From Bacillota bacterium (GTDB taxonomy: Bacteria; Bacillota; Clostridia; Oscillospirales; Acutalibacteraceae), in contig JAEZYP010000059.1 of NCBI GenBank assembly GCA_023418995.1, positions 1 to 47,192 on the forward strand: a stretch of DNA of 47,192 bases, in the 5' to 3' direction. The notes beneath the pieces are model-generated. The model was not told the DNA's origin. It did no database searches and saw only the letters and a list, made by a program, of their open reading frames with translations. The translations under genes were made by a program, and so were the position numbers. Shown piece by piece: positions 25,770 through 32,736 of this stretch. Positions within the stretch are counted from its first letter, which is position 1. Every line of letters begins with the position of its first letter.

Positions 25770-25952
25770 TCAATGATGTGAACCAAGGGAAGCAGCAAGG
25801 AGCTGAAGAGGACTTTTCCAACCGGGGGTACGCATAGCCTTGTTGTTGCTCCAAGATAGATGAGTATTTAGCTTTTGATTGAATTCATGTACAGAGGCAA
25901 ATTTTTCCCAATCATAGAAATACCTCTGGTGTTCTACCCTTTCGCTTTTCAT
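25770..25952 (-). pseudogene. C-terminal remnant of an IS481/IS3-type transposase
   Basis: A 60-codon minus-strand frame reads as the tail of an rve-type integrase core. SERVEHQRYFYDWEKFAS corresponds to the usual (G)KxER-H-x-x-D-x-x-x-FY stretch, and NNKAMRTPGWKSPLQLL to the N-x-x-PMRPLGWKSPxExL tail. The frame is closed by a stop directly upstream of its first ATG. The DDE catalytic residues and the helix-turn-helix part are absent. No terminal inverted repeats were found nearby, so this is an old fragment. It marks the left edge of the accessory segment that follows. Confidence 0.7.
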
Positions 25953-26097
25953 CTATAAGGTGGTAAGCCGCCAAACGGTTTCTTACGCTCATATTTTAAA
26001 ATAAAAAGAGATGGGTATAGTAAACCTGCAGAATATTGTCGTATTGTAATTATTTTGGATAATTATTGAATTTTTAATGCCGATTTTTACCGCGTAG
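25953..26097. other. spacer after the transposase remnant
   Basis: AT-rich spacer with short open frames only and no recognised element. Together with the riboswitch and the remnant it fills the 612 bp between the cation ATPase and the prolyl-tRNA deacylase-like gene. Confidence 0.5.
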
Positions 26098-26124
26098 AAA
26101 AAGGCCGCATTTTTAGCGGTCTTT
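26098..26124 (-). terminator. intrinsic terminator after the prolyl-tRNA deacylase-like gene
   Basis: On the minus strand AAAGACCGC / GCGGCCTTT (one mismatch) with a 7-nt loop is followed by five T residues, 12 nt beyond the stop codon. Confidence 0.7.
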
Positions 26125-26136
26125 GATAATTCAAAT

Positions 26137-26679
26137 TTACAGCGTAACAAAAACTGGTTCGTGCTCCACATAGGGGAGAAATTTTTCAAGCAAATCCGTT
26201 GTTTTGATTTTCAGGCTGGATGTATTGATGCACGGGTGGCAGCCGACGTATTCGGAATCCGCCACATCGCGGTCGATCAGCAGCCGAACCCTCTTGTCTT
26301 TATCGTTCATCAGTCCCATCACGCTGACCGAGCCCGGCGTGATATTTAAAAACTCCTCCATAAAGGCTTCTTCGGCGAAGGAAAGGCGCGCACTGCCGAT
26401 CTGCGCCGATAAATCCTTGGTATGGAACTCTTTCTTTCCCGGCATCATCAGCAGGTAAAAGTCGGTTTTCTGGCGGTTGCACAGGAACAAGTTCTTGCAG
26501 ATTTTCACACCCAGAATCGCGCCGACCTCGTCGCAGAATTCCACGCGTCCGGCATTGTCGTGGTCGAGCCGGGTATAGGGGATATCCAGCCTGTCCAGCA
26601 GCTCATAGACCGCCATCTCCTTCGGCAGGCGCTCGTCCTCCGGTTTTTTAGAATATAAAGTATTATCAATTTGAAGCAT
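26137..26679 (-). CDS. prolyl-tRNA deacylase-like protein (ProX/YbaK-type editing domain)
   Basis: 180 residues from the ATG at 26679 behind GGGAGAAA; a 26-codon longer frame has no ribosome binding site. The protein is a single YbaK/aminoacyl-tRNA editing domain: YELLDRLDIPYTRLDHDNAG, ILGVKICKNLFLCNRQKTDFYLLMMPGKKEF (given here in overlapping short pieces), GSVSVMGLMND, LLIDRDVADSEYVGCHPCINTSSLKI. Family members (ProX, PrdX) hydrolyse alanine mischarged on tRNA-Pro in trans. The conserved Lys in MPGKK fits the family's catalytic-pocket Lys. It is probably monocistronic, with its own terminator; the EFR1 gene on the same strand ends 110 bp upstream. Its role is translation quality control and is unrelated to the neighbours. 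Confidence 0.85.
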   Translation of the reverse strand: MLQIDNTLYSKKPEDERLPKEMAVYELLDRLDIPYTRLDHDNAGRVEFCDEVGAILGVKICKNLFLCNRQKTDFYLLMMPGKKEFHTKDLSAQIGSARLSFAEEAFMEEFLNITPGSVSVMGLMNDKDKRVRLLIDRDVADSEYVGCHPCINTSSLKIKTTDLLEKFLPYVEHEPVFVTL

Positions 26680-26789
26680 AACTGTTTCTCCCAATTTTGC
26701 AATAAGGCAAATAATTTTATTATTACAATAACATAAAACAGGTGATTTTGCACGCATTATTGCAGTTCACGCTGAGAGATTCCTTTTAT

Positions 26790-27653
26790 TCATAGCTTGT
26801 CATTTTCAACATAATCATGGAAAAACGGTGGAATCTTATTCTTTAACGGCCCTCCGTCAGAGGGCTGGCTAAGTATCTTTTCTATATCATAACCGCCCGG
26901 TACAGGGAAAAATGTTAAAAGCCTAAAGTTTATAGCAGATTTCGGGCAGGAGTAAACACATCTCATACAGCTGTTGCAGGAATACTTAAATTTAATTTTA
27001 CCGTCCTTTTCCATTATATTTTCCGACGGACAATTCCTGACACAAAGTCCGCAATGCACACAGGAATCACTCACCTTAAAATCCTTTCCCACCAAAACAA
27101 TAATTTTTGAAATGGCGAATATGACAATTTTCATAAGTATCCTGAGTCCGGTGCCTGTTTCGAGAAACCTTTCTTCCCCGTGTATTAATTCGTTACGCAT
27201 AACAGCGACTTTTCTCTCGGTCGCCAAATAGAGCTGCTTAATGATTTCATCATCAAACTTCATCATCCAGTTGCTTCCAATCGAGAGTACCCTCTCGTAG
27301 AAAACATTGTATCCTTTTTTAGAAAGCTTCCGAATAATCAGTTTTGAAGCGTTATAATTAATTGGTGCCACTCCGCCGGCGGTTCGGAAAATGAACACCT
27401 TTTTTCCATTTACGGCCGGAAGTAGTTTAATAAACTGATGTACGATATTTGGTGTGCCAAATCCAATAATTTGACACCCGATTCCGACTAAATCGTAATT
27501 CTCAACATTTATTTTAAGATGATTCTTTAAAACATCTTCTATCCTGATCATGGTTACATCGTATTGGAACTCAGAAAACTTTTGCTTGATCATGCCGGCA
27601 ACAATTTCGGTATTTCCGGTTCCTGAAAAATAGAAAATTGCAACTGTCTTCAT
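26790..27653 (-). CDS. EFR1 family flavodoxin/ferredoxin
   Basis: 287 residues. The N-terminal flavodoxin-like domain (about 1-165) begins IFYFSGTGNTEIVAG, the FMN phosphate loop. The C-terminal part carries two 4Fe-4S motifs, CVHCGLCVRNCP and CNSCMRCVYSCP (about 190-240). This is the EFR1 arrangement, common in Clostridia and predicted to shuttle electrons between reduced ferredoxin and a partner. A hydrophobic stretch between the domains (ILMKIVIFAISKIIVLVG) could touch the membrane. The gene overlaps the upstream membrane-protein gene by 4 nt (ATGA), so the two are coupled, and both lie under the TetR-type operator at 28233-28257. Electron acceptor unknown. Confidence 0.88.
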   Translation of the reverse strand: MKTVAIFYFSGTGNTEIVAGMIKQKFSEFQYDVTMIRIEDVLKNHLKINVENYDLVGIGCQIIGFGTPNIVHQFIKLLPAVNGKKVFIFRTAGGVAPINYNASKLIIRKLSKKGYNVFYERVLSIGSNWMMKFDDEIIKQLYLATERKVAVMRNELIHGEERFLETGTGLRILMKIVIFAISKIIVLVGKDFKVSDSCVHCGLCVRNCPSENIMEKDGKIKFKYSCNSCMRCVYSCPKSAINFRLLTFFPVPGGYDIEKILSQPSDGGPLKNKIPPFFHDYVENDKL

Positions 27654-28201
27654 TTTAAATCACTTCTATATTTATTTTTACTTATCACAATTCTTGCGAT
27701 AAACACCGCAGGTATCGCCAGCATCCATAATCCAAGTGCTACAAATTTTAATCTGGTTATAGCGCTCGATGCTGTTACGGCAAGCGGCGGTATTGCAGGG
27801 AAATTGAAAATCAGGCAAAGGATAATGATGTTTTCTACTGCATCAAACAACGCCCGAATATAGGCAATAGCATATAAAGCACGCCATTTGCCGTATAGCA
27901 TGGTTTTGCCCATGATTAGATTTAAGAGATCGTTCTGGACGATGGCAAAGCTTGCAATAAATACAAAATCTACGCCAAAGTACCTTGCATAAACGAATCT
28001 GCCGTCTGCGCCTAAATTTGTAAACAGCTCAAGCACATCATTCACAGAATATCCAAACCGCATATCAAGAGTCTCTGCGCCGTGACTATAAGCGGCAAAA
28101 TCGGGCGCGATCTTTTTAAGAATGATAAGGGAAGAGATAAAAACCAAAAGAGCAAGAATCCGGCGGATATTGGTTTTATTAAGTATAATTTTTTCTTTCA
28201 T
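27650..28201 (-). CDS. hypothetical membrane protein coupled to the EFR1 ferredoxin
   Basis: 183 residues, starting with ATG at 28201 behind GAAGGTG. Four hydrophobic segments are visible (about 13-30, 78-97, 112-135, 148-172). The extracytoplasmic loop after the first contains FAAYSHGAETLDMRFGYS and GADGRFVYARYFGVDF, and RALFDAVEN follows the third segment's start. I do not recognise a named family. The four-base overlap with the ferredoxin gene suggests that it is the ferredoxin's membrane partner, possibly a reductase or quinone-linked anchor, but it has no haem or metal motif I can identify. The divergent TetR gene probably controls both. Confidence 0.7.
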   Translation of the reverse strand: MKEKIILNKTNIRRILALLVFISSLIILKKIAPDFAAYSHGAETLDMRFGYSVNDVLELFTNLGADGRFVYARYFGVDFVFIASFAIVQNDLLNLIMGKTMLYGKWRALYAIAYIRALFDAVENIIILCLIFNFPAIPPLAVTASSAITRLKFVALGLWMLAIPAVFIARIVISKNKYRSDLK

Positions 28202-28214
28202 TCGGCACCTTCAC

Positions 28215-28243
28215 TTGACTAAATCCATTATTTTAGGTATACT
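28215..28243 (+). promoter_or_regulatory. promoter of the divergent TetR gene
   Basis: TTGACT at 28215-28220 and TATACT at 28238-28243 have a 17-bp spacer. The -10 box lies inside the palindrome at 28233-28257. Confidence 0.75.
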
Positions 28244-28257
28244 AATAGTATACCTAA
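28233..28257. promoter_or_regulatory. shared palindromic TetR operator
   Basis: A perfect inverted repeat has 11-bp arms TTAGGTATACT and AGTATACCTAA around AAT. It overlaps the -10 box of the rightward TetR promoter and lies at the start of the leftward ferredoxin transcript, so one bound repressor would block both. Confidence 0.82.
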
Positions 28258-28266
28258 TACACCAAG

Positions 28267-28295
28267 AGTATATCTGTTTCATAAGTTTTTGTCAA
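28267..28295 (-). promoter_or_regulatory. promoter of the membrane protein/EFR1 operon
   Basis: On the minus strand TTGACA (28295-28290) and TATACT (28272-28267) have a 17-bp spacer; transcription would start at about 28260, at the edge of the palindrome. Confidence 0.8.
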
Positions 28296-28313
28296 TAGTT
28301 GGGAGTGCATTTT

Positions 28314-28967
28314 TTGGGAGAACTAACCAGACGTGAGCGCGAATACCTGGAAAAGAAAGAGGCTGTTATTTCAAAAGCAGCTGAACTGTTCTGCAAATAT
28401 GGATTTGAGAAAGTTTCTATGGATACCATAGCCAGAGAATCAGAATTTACAAAAAAAACGATCTACAGATATTTTACCTGTAAAGAAGATCTGTTCTTTG
28501 CGGCTGCATTGAAAAGCTACCAGCAGCTATTGGACACGATGAAAAGGAAAAGTCGTAAGGGCAAAACGGGCTTTGAGAAAATACGCCTTTCTTACTACGC
28601 CTATCATGATTACTATTTTAAATTTCCCCAACTGGCGCAGTTAATCAATATGAGCGGCATCATAAAATCCCGTTCTGAAGATGTTGAGGTACCCTACCGT
28701 GAGAAATTCCTTGATTTAGACCGGTGCCTGTTCGATCACCTGATCCAAATGTTTCAGGAAGCAAGGATCGACAGAAGCATCCGCTCTGATTTAGACGCTT
28801 CAACCCTTGCTCTATCCTCCGTTTTCGTTGCTACAGGTTTTTTTCAAATGCTCTCTTTGTCCGGAAACACATATACCAACCATTTCGACTTAGACCAGGA
28901 AGGGTTTGTGAAATTCACAATAGAAATGCTTCTGGATTCGCTCAAAGACAGACAGGATTCTGAGTAA
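28314..28967 (+). CDS. TetR/AcrR family regulator divergent from the EFR1 operon
   Basis: 217 residues from a TTG at 28314 placed 8 nt after GGGAG; TTG at 28299 and GTG at 28305 are in-frame alternatives but overlap that site. The helix-turn-helix (about 14-60) is typical: AAELFCKYGFEKVSMDTIARESEF, KKTIYRYFTCKEDLFF, given in pieces. The rest is a helical ligand-binding domain of no recognised subgroup. It probably represses itself and the membrane protein/EFR1 pair through the shared palindrome. The natural inducer cannot be guessed. A good terminator follows the gene. Confidence 0.85.
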   Translation: MGELTRREREYLEKKEAVISKAAELFCKYGFEKVSMDTIARESEFTKKTIYRYFTCKEDLFFAAALKSYQQLLDTMKRKSRKGKTGFEKIRLSYYAYHDYYFKFPQLAQLINMSGIIKSRSEDVEVPYREKFLDLDRCLFDHLIQMFQEARIDRSIRSDLDASTLALSSVFVATGFFQMLSLSGNTYTNHFDLDQEGFVKFTIEMLLDSLKDRQDSE

Positions 28968-28982
28968 TAAAGGCAAAAAACA

Positions 28983-29030
28983 AACACCGTACGGTTGCGA
29001 TATAAACGCAAAGTACGGTGTTCTTTTATT
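28983..29030 (+). terminator. intrinsic terminator after the second TetR gene
   Basis: A perfect 10-bp stem AACACCGTAC / GTACGGTGTT, with an inner TTGCG / CGCAA pairing, is followed by CTTTTATT. Confidence 0.82.
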
Positions 29031-29169
29031 ATTCAGCACAATTTTTTATTGCGATAAACATAAGCGTTGATAGAAGAAAAATATATCGGGATATAAATTA
29101 TTCTGCTACCGGTTCACTGATTCTTTTCGCGGGAGACATTGCCAGAACGGGGCGGCGTGCCTTAATTCG

Positions 29170-29910
29170 TTATTTTAACGCGGGAGCCGTAATTTCAAAT
29201 ATGACTTCTTCCACATTCAAACAATACATGCCATTCCGGAGCTCACTGTATTTATTTAATATTTTCATAAATTCTTCTTTCTTTTTCAAGTAAATATTGA
29301 GCTTTGACTTAAAAAAGAAAGACAAATTATAATACAAATCCTCCGGCGATTTTCCATATATGCCCGTTTGAACGGTTCTTCTGATTTTACAGCTGTAATT
29401 CAACCGCTCTAATCGGGAAGATACCCTGTGGAATCCGCCTTTCCGTTCGATCCCCAAATCTTCGCACACGGCTTGGGTATACCGATCCCAGCTGCAGTTT
29501 GGATAATAGGTCACGCCGAGCATGGTTCCGTCCGGTTTTTTCAGACCGGTAATCTTTTTCATCACCGTATTTGTTTCTTCCACGGAAAAAGAATCCAAAA
29601 AATAAGAAAGCAACACCACGTCGAACAAATCTCCGCACTGAAAATCCTGAATTGTGCTCTCGGCGACTTCGATATTATCAACGAAATGATCCCGGATTAT
29701 TTTAGCGAGTGGCCCTTTTGGCTCAACGGACACAACCCGCTTGAAGAAAGGGGCCAGACAGGTGGATAACTCCCCTCTTCCGGCGCCTACATCCAGCAGC
29801 AGACCGTTTTTATAGGGCGCAAGCTCTTCCAAAAGCGCGGTTCCCGTCAGTTTTTTTCCGTCCGTATTGTTTAAGTAGCCGGTAAAAGAATTTATGAATA
29901 CATCACTCAT
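29170..29910 (-). CDS. class I SAM-dependent methyltransferase
   Basis: 246 residues from the ATG at 29910 behind GAGGGA; a TTG four codons upstream is the alternative. Motif I of class I methyltransferases reads LLLDVGAGRGELS (about 37-49), the acidic end of strand 2 is VVSVEPKG, and motif IV is DVVLLSYFLDSF. The post-motif LKKPDGTMLGVTYYP is typical of strand 5. The C-terminal 90 residues are Lys-rich helices of no known family and could choose the substrate. Substrate class (small molecule, protein or RNA) is not evident. It is the last gene of a three-gene minus-strand operon, 15 nt after the DPPY-type gene. Confidence 0.8.
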   Translation of the reverse strand: MSDVFINSFTGYLNNTDGKKLTGTALLEELAPYKNGLLLDVGAGRGELSTCLAPFFKRVVSVEPKGPLAKIIRDHFVDNIEVAESTIQDFQCGDLFDVVLLSYFLDSFSVEETNTVMKKITGLKKPDGTMLGVTYYPNCSWDRYTQAVCEDLGIERKGGFHRVSSRLERLNYSCKIRRTVQTGIYGKSPEDLYYNLSFFFKSKLNIYLKKKEEFMKILNKYSELRNGMYCLNVEEVIFEITAPALK

Positions 29911-29925
29911 TGAATCCCTCAAAAA

Positions 29926-30621
29926 TCAACACCTTATTTTAGCAATAATTAAATCCAGCCTGTCGTTAAGCTCTTCTGCAATTCTAAAATTTTGTTCCTC
30001 GTACAGGTCCTTTAATTCGCTCATCCAATTTCTTGGGAAAACACATACAATCGTGCCGCCTTTCGGATTCAGGTAAGAAATTGCCTTCTCTACAGAAGCA
30101 AAGAACGTCATTTTTGCTTCAAATTCATTGATTCCCAGTACTTCCCGCGAGACCACGCCATACGGCGGGTCAATAATAATCGTGTCAATGGAATGGAGGA
30201 AGGTAGAATCCTGCTGATGAACATCATATTGGTAAAACAGCGGCTTTCTGATGATAAAACCATGAAACCTGCGCTGAATGTCAGATTCCCAGCTTAAAAA
30301 AGCTTCCTCTGCCGCATATTTCCAATCTTTTCCGGAATCATTGGTACCATACAATTTATCAATGCCGATCAAGAGTCTGGGGTGGTAAATACTCAATACT
30401 CTTAATAATCCCCCCGCGCCGCTGAATATATTCATCACAATCTTGTTTGAATCAATTTCAGCGTGCTGAATTACTTTTAGCGCCTTCGAATAGCCTAAGG
30501 TCATTCGGTGCGCGGTTTCCACATCGGTAACACGATTATCAGAATCATACACCAGACATTTCCGGTGTTTTATGTAGAGCTCTTCAAATTCTCTGCTTTC
30601 CAATATATCTTCAGTCGTCAT
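29926..30621 (-). CDS. putative DNA/RNA methyltransferase with DPPY motif
   Basis: 231 residues from the ATG at 30621 (AAGAGGAT upstream). It carries a SAM-binding motif VMNIFSGAGGLLRVL and, about 90 residues later, the catalytic-type motif TIIIDPPYGVVSRE. Asp-Pro-Pro-Tyr is the hallmark of amino-methyltransferases acting on exocyclic or ring nitrogens of bases in DNA or RNA. No THUMP, target-recognition or restriction domain is present, and no restriction endonuclease gene adjoins it, so it is not a standard restriction-modification pair. The start overlaps the end of the upstream 2TM gene by 11 nt, indicating translational coupling. Base composition is AT-richer than the flanking metabolic genes. 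Confidence 0.7.
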   Translation of the reverse strand: MTTEDILESREFEELYIKHRKCLVYDSDNRVTDVETAHRMTLGYSKALKVIQHAEIDSNKIVMNIFSGAGGLLRVLSIYHPRLLIGIDKLYGTNDSGKDWKYAAEEAFLSWESDIQRRFHGFIIRKPLFYQYDVHQQDSTFLHSIDTIIIDPPYGVVSREVLGINEFEAKMTFFASVEKAISYLNPKGGTIVCVFPRNWMSELKDLYEEQNFRIAEELNDRLDLIIAKIRC

Positions 30622-31192
30622 TTTGATTATCCTCTTCAAAAAACGAAATGTGATTCCAATTCCATGTTCCCGTGTGGATTTCGTTATTCCCGATTCCCAT
30701 CCAATGGCCTGCCATCTGCTTGCCGTTTCTACTGCATCTTAAAATAAACGCACCGTAATAATTGCGGCATTTATTTGTATTTTCCCATTCCCCGTTGATG
30801 ATTCCCTCCGCGTTGATGCGTCCTTTTAATTTATAACTGGTGGTTTCAAACGGGAAATCTCCTTTTATTTTGATACTGCAGCCCTTCCCGTAAAGATAGC
30901 TTCCAATTTGATTCAGCTCGATTTTATCCCTTACCGTTACCTCTTCGCTGTCTTTGATATAGACCCAGCACGAAACCCAGTTCTTACCGACCTGCCAGTG
31001 CCCCGGCTTCGCGAACATCAGCAAAATCGGCTGCTGAAAATTGATGATAAAGATCGCCAGCGCGAATATGGCAATATTCAAAGCGATGGTCAGCGGTACA
31101 TTTGTCGTTCCAAGTGTTGTAATGAAATAAGTGACCGCGGAACCGATTAATGAGGTGATAATGGAAAATATAATTTCTTTTTTTATGTTCAT
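30611..31192 (-). CDS. 2TM membrane protein with beta-rich cytosolic domain
   Basis: 193 residues behind AAAGGA. Two N-terminal transmembrane helices (about 6-26 and 31-52) with a very short connecting turn precede a soluble domain of about 120 residues. That domain is rich in aromatic, Gly and alternating polar/hydrophobic residues: WQVGKNWVSCWVYI, GSYLYGKGCSIKIKG, KLKGRINAEGIINGEWEN, AGHWMGIGNNEIHTGTWNWN. Repeated G-x-W units suggest an antiparallel beta barrel. This build recalls 2TM-beta-barrel effectors such as Cap15 of CBASS antiphage systems, but no CD-NTase gene is present and I see no specific Cap15 residues, so that comparison is only structural. It is the first gene of an operon with two methyltransferases and has its own promoter. 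Confidence 0.6.
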   Translation of the reverse strand: MNIKKEIIFSIITSLIGSAVTYFITTLGTTNVPLTIALNIAIFALAIFIINFQQPILLMFAKPGHWQVGKNWVSCWVYIKDSEEVTVRDKIELNQIGSYLYGKGCSIKIKGDFPFETTSYKLKGRINAEGIINGEWENTNKCRNYYGAFILRCSRNGKQMAGHWMGIGNNEIHTGTWNWNHISFFEEDNQNDD

Positions 31193-31237
31193 TTCCGTAA
31201 TCCTTTGTCAACAATAAAATTCCCATCGGTAAATAAA

Positions 31238-31266
31238 ATTATAGCATTATATTTACTTCTTGTAAA
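31238..31266 (-). promoter_or_regulatory. sigma-A promoter of the 2TM/methyltransferase operon
   Basis: On the minus strand TTTACA (31266-31261) and TATAAT (31243-31238) have a 17-bp spacer. The 2TM start codon is 46 nt downstream. Confidence 0.72.
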
Positions 31267-31290
31267 TATTTGTTGCACCTCATAGACATG

Positions 31291-31333
31291 AAAAAGCAGA
31301 ATTTGTTGTTGGCTTAAAACAGATCCTGCTTTT
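31291..31333. repeat. intergenic inverted repeat (terminator-like hairpin)
   Basis: AAAAGCAGAATTTGTT pairs with AACAGATCCTGCTTTT over about 15 bp with one mismatch and a 10-nt loop. The stem ends in T4-5 on both strands. No gene end lies near enough on either strand, so it may be an insulator or a relic of a lost gene. Confidence 0.5.
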
Positions 31334-31607
31334 AGGCGAAGGAGCTTCCGGGTTGCATTGGTATACCGTTAATACATTTGTTGTTTTCGGCACTCTCGCT
31401 CTTTCTAAATTTCAGTAAATTGCTCTACTAAAATTTAACAGAATGTAGAACAAATTTAATACCATTAAAAATTTATATGAGTTTAGAGCATGGTTGAGTT
31501 TAACTGACGATTCAGAACAATGACTTACACAAAGGTCGAAATTATGCGAAATTGTAATAATTGTATAATATTTTTAAAATTTTTTAAATAAATAGTCTAA
31601 TTTTGTA
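31334..31607. other. AT-rich spacer upstream of the SorC cluster
   Basis: About 275 bp without a gene or clear repeat. It is strongly AT-rich near 31555-31605, which can act as an UP-element-like region for the promoter that follows. Confidence 0.5.
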
Positions 31608-31636
31608 TTGACTTCTCAAGTTTTATAGCATATAAT
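31608..31636 (+). promoter_or_regulatory. sigma-A promoter of the SorC cluster
   Basis: TTGACT at 31608-31613 and TATAAT at 31631-31636 have a 17-bp spacer, close to consensus. Confidence 0.82.
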
Positions 31637-31650
31637 GTAGCCAAAATCAG

Positions 31651-31677
31651 ACATATGTATTTGCAAATTACATATGT
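31651..31677. promoter_or_regulatory. probable SorC operator
   Basis: Two 9-bp arms, ACATATGTA (31651-31659) and TACATATGT (31669-31677), form an inverted repeat around TTTGCAAAT. Each arm holds its own palindrome, ACATATGT, and a further ACATATG follows at 31679. The site lies just after the -10 box and before the regulator gene. Confidence 0.7.
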
Positions 31678-31699
31678 AACATATGAATGAAGGTAAGCT

Positions 31700-32677
31700 A
31701 TGAGAGAATTACAGCCTGATGAGGATAATTACATTCTGAAAATTGCGTATTGGTACTACAAAATGAATATGACTCAGGCGGAAATAGCTCAGCGTCTTAA
31801 TTTTACCAGACAGAGGGTAAATCAAATCATTGGCCGGCTGGTGGAAGACGGCGTGGTTGAGATTAAAATCAATGGTCTGAGGGAAGATAATGTAAAGCTT
31901 GAAAGCGTTTTTGAACGGAGGTTCTCGCTGAAAAGAGTTTATATATTTGATATCAATGAAGGCAGCGACGATCCGCTCGACCTGTTTGGGCAAATGGCCT
32001 CGGGAGCGCTGGGGCACCTGCTTCGCGACGGACAGATTATCGGGGTTTCCTGGGGAGCAACCTTGGGTGCGGCTGTCATGAGAATGCAGCAGAAGAGTCT
32101 TAGCAAATGTACGGTTGTGCAAATGGTAGGCGGCTTGAATTCAGACAGCGAAATGTCGAAGCCGGATGAAATTGCCCGTACCCTGGCTAAAAAAATATCC
32201 TGCGATTATCATCTGCTTTACGGGCCGGCTATGGTGGACGACCTGGCCGCAAGAGAGGTTTTATTGAAGGAGAACGCCTTCCAGGAAACCTTTGACCTGA
32301 TTCATCGCTGCGACGTTGCTGTTCTTGGCGTTGGCGAGCTGAATGAAGCCTCCACCATATACCAGCAGGGCTATCTGCCCAAGGAAAGGCTGGACAAGCT
32401 GATTCAGGATGGCTATGTAGGCGACCTGGTGATGCAGCCGTTTAAAAAGGACGGTACCTGGGAGCCGGAAAACAACGTAATCGGTGTAAGCCCGAAAAGC
32501 CTCGCGCAAATACCCTGTGTGGCGGTCATGGCCTGCGGTGCCAATAAAACGGACGCCGTGCTGGGTGCAATCAACACCGGATGCATAAACGTTTTGATTA
32601 TTGATAAATCCATTGCGATGACAATCGCGGACCGATACTCACTGGATGTTGGGGAAATGTCGAAGGAAACCATTTAA
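31700..32677 (+). CDS. SorC family sugar-binding transcriptional regulator
   Basis: 325 residues, starting with ATG at 31700 after GAAGG. The N-terminal helix-turn-helix (about 10-55) reads ILKIAYWYYKMNMTQAEIA, RLNFTRQRVNQIIGRLVEDG. The C-terminal sugar-binding domain (about 65-320) has LLRDGQIIGVSWGATLGAAV, VVQMVGGLNSD, CDVAVLGVGELNE and a final ACGANKTDAVLGAINTGCINVLI; these are hallmarks of the SorC/DeoR-type family that includes SorC and LsrR. Effectors of the family are phosphorylated sugars. As first gene of an eleven-gene cluster containing an FGGY kinase it probably responds to the kinase's phosphorylated product. It likely regulates its own promoter through the palindrome at 31651-31677. 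Confidence 0.9.
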   Translation: MRELQPDEDNYILKIAYWYYKMNMTQAEIAQRLNFTRQRVNQIIGRLVEDGVVEIKINGLREDNVKLESVFERRFSLKRVYIFDINEGSDDPLDLFGQMASGALGHLLRDGQIIGVSWGATLGAAVMRMQQKSLSKCTVVQMVGGLNSDSEMSKPDEIARTLAKKISCDYHLLYGPAMVDDLAAREVLLKENAFQETFDLIHRCDVAVLGVGELNEASTIYQQGYLPKERLDKLIQDGYVGDLVMQPFKKDGTWEPENNVIGVSPKSLAQIPCVAVMACGANKTDAVLGAINTGCINVLIIDKSIAMTIADRYSLDVGEMSKETI

Positions 32678-32736
32678 CGATTCGTTTGGCTGCCCCAATT
32701 TACATAATTTTTATTCTATGGAAAGGTGGCAAAAAG

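Noticed and set aside
29170..31192. Calling the 2TM/methyltransferase operon a CBASS or restriction-modification system
   Set aside because: No CD-NTase, E1/E2/JAB, nuclease or specificity subunit is encoded. Only a coarse similarity in build to Cap15 is visible.
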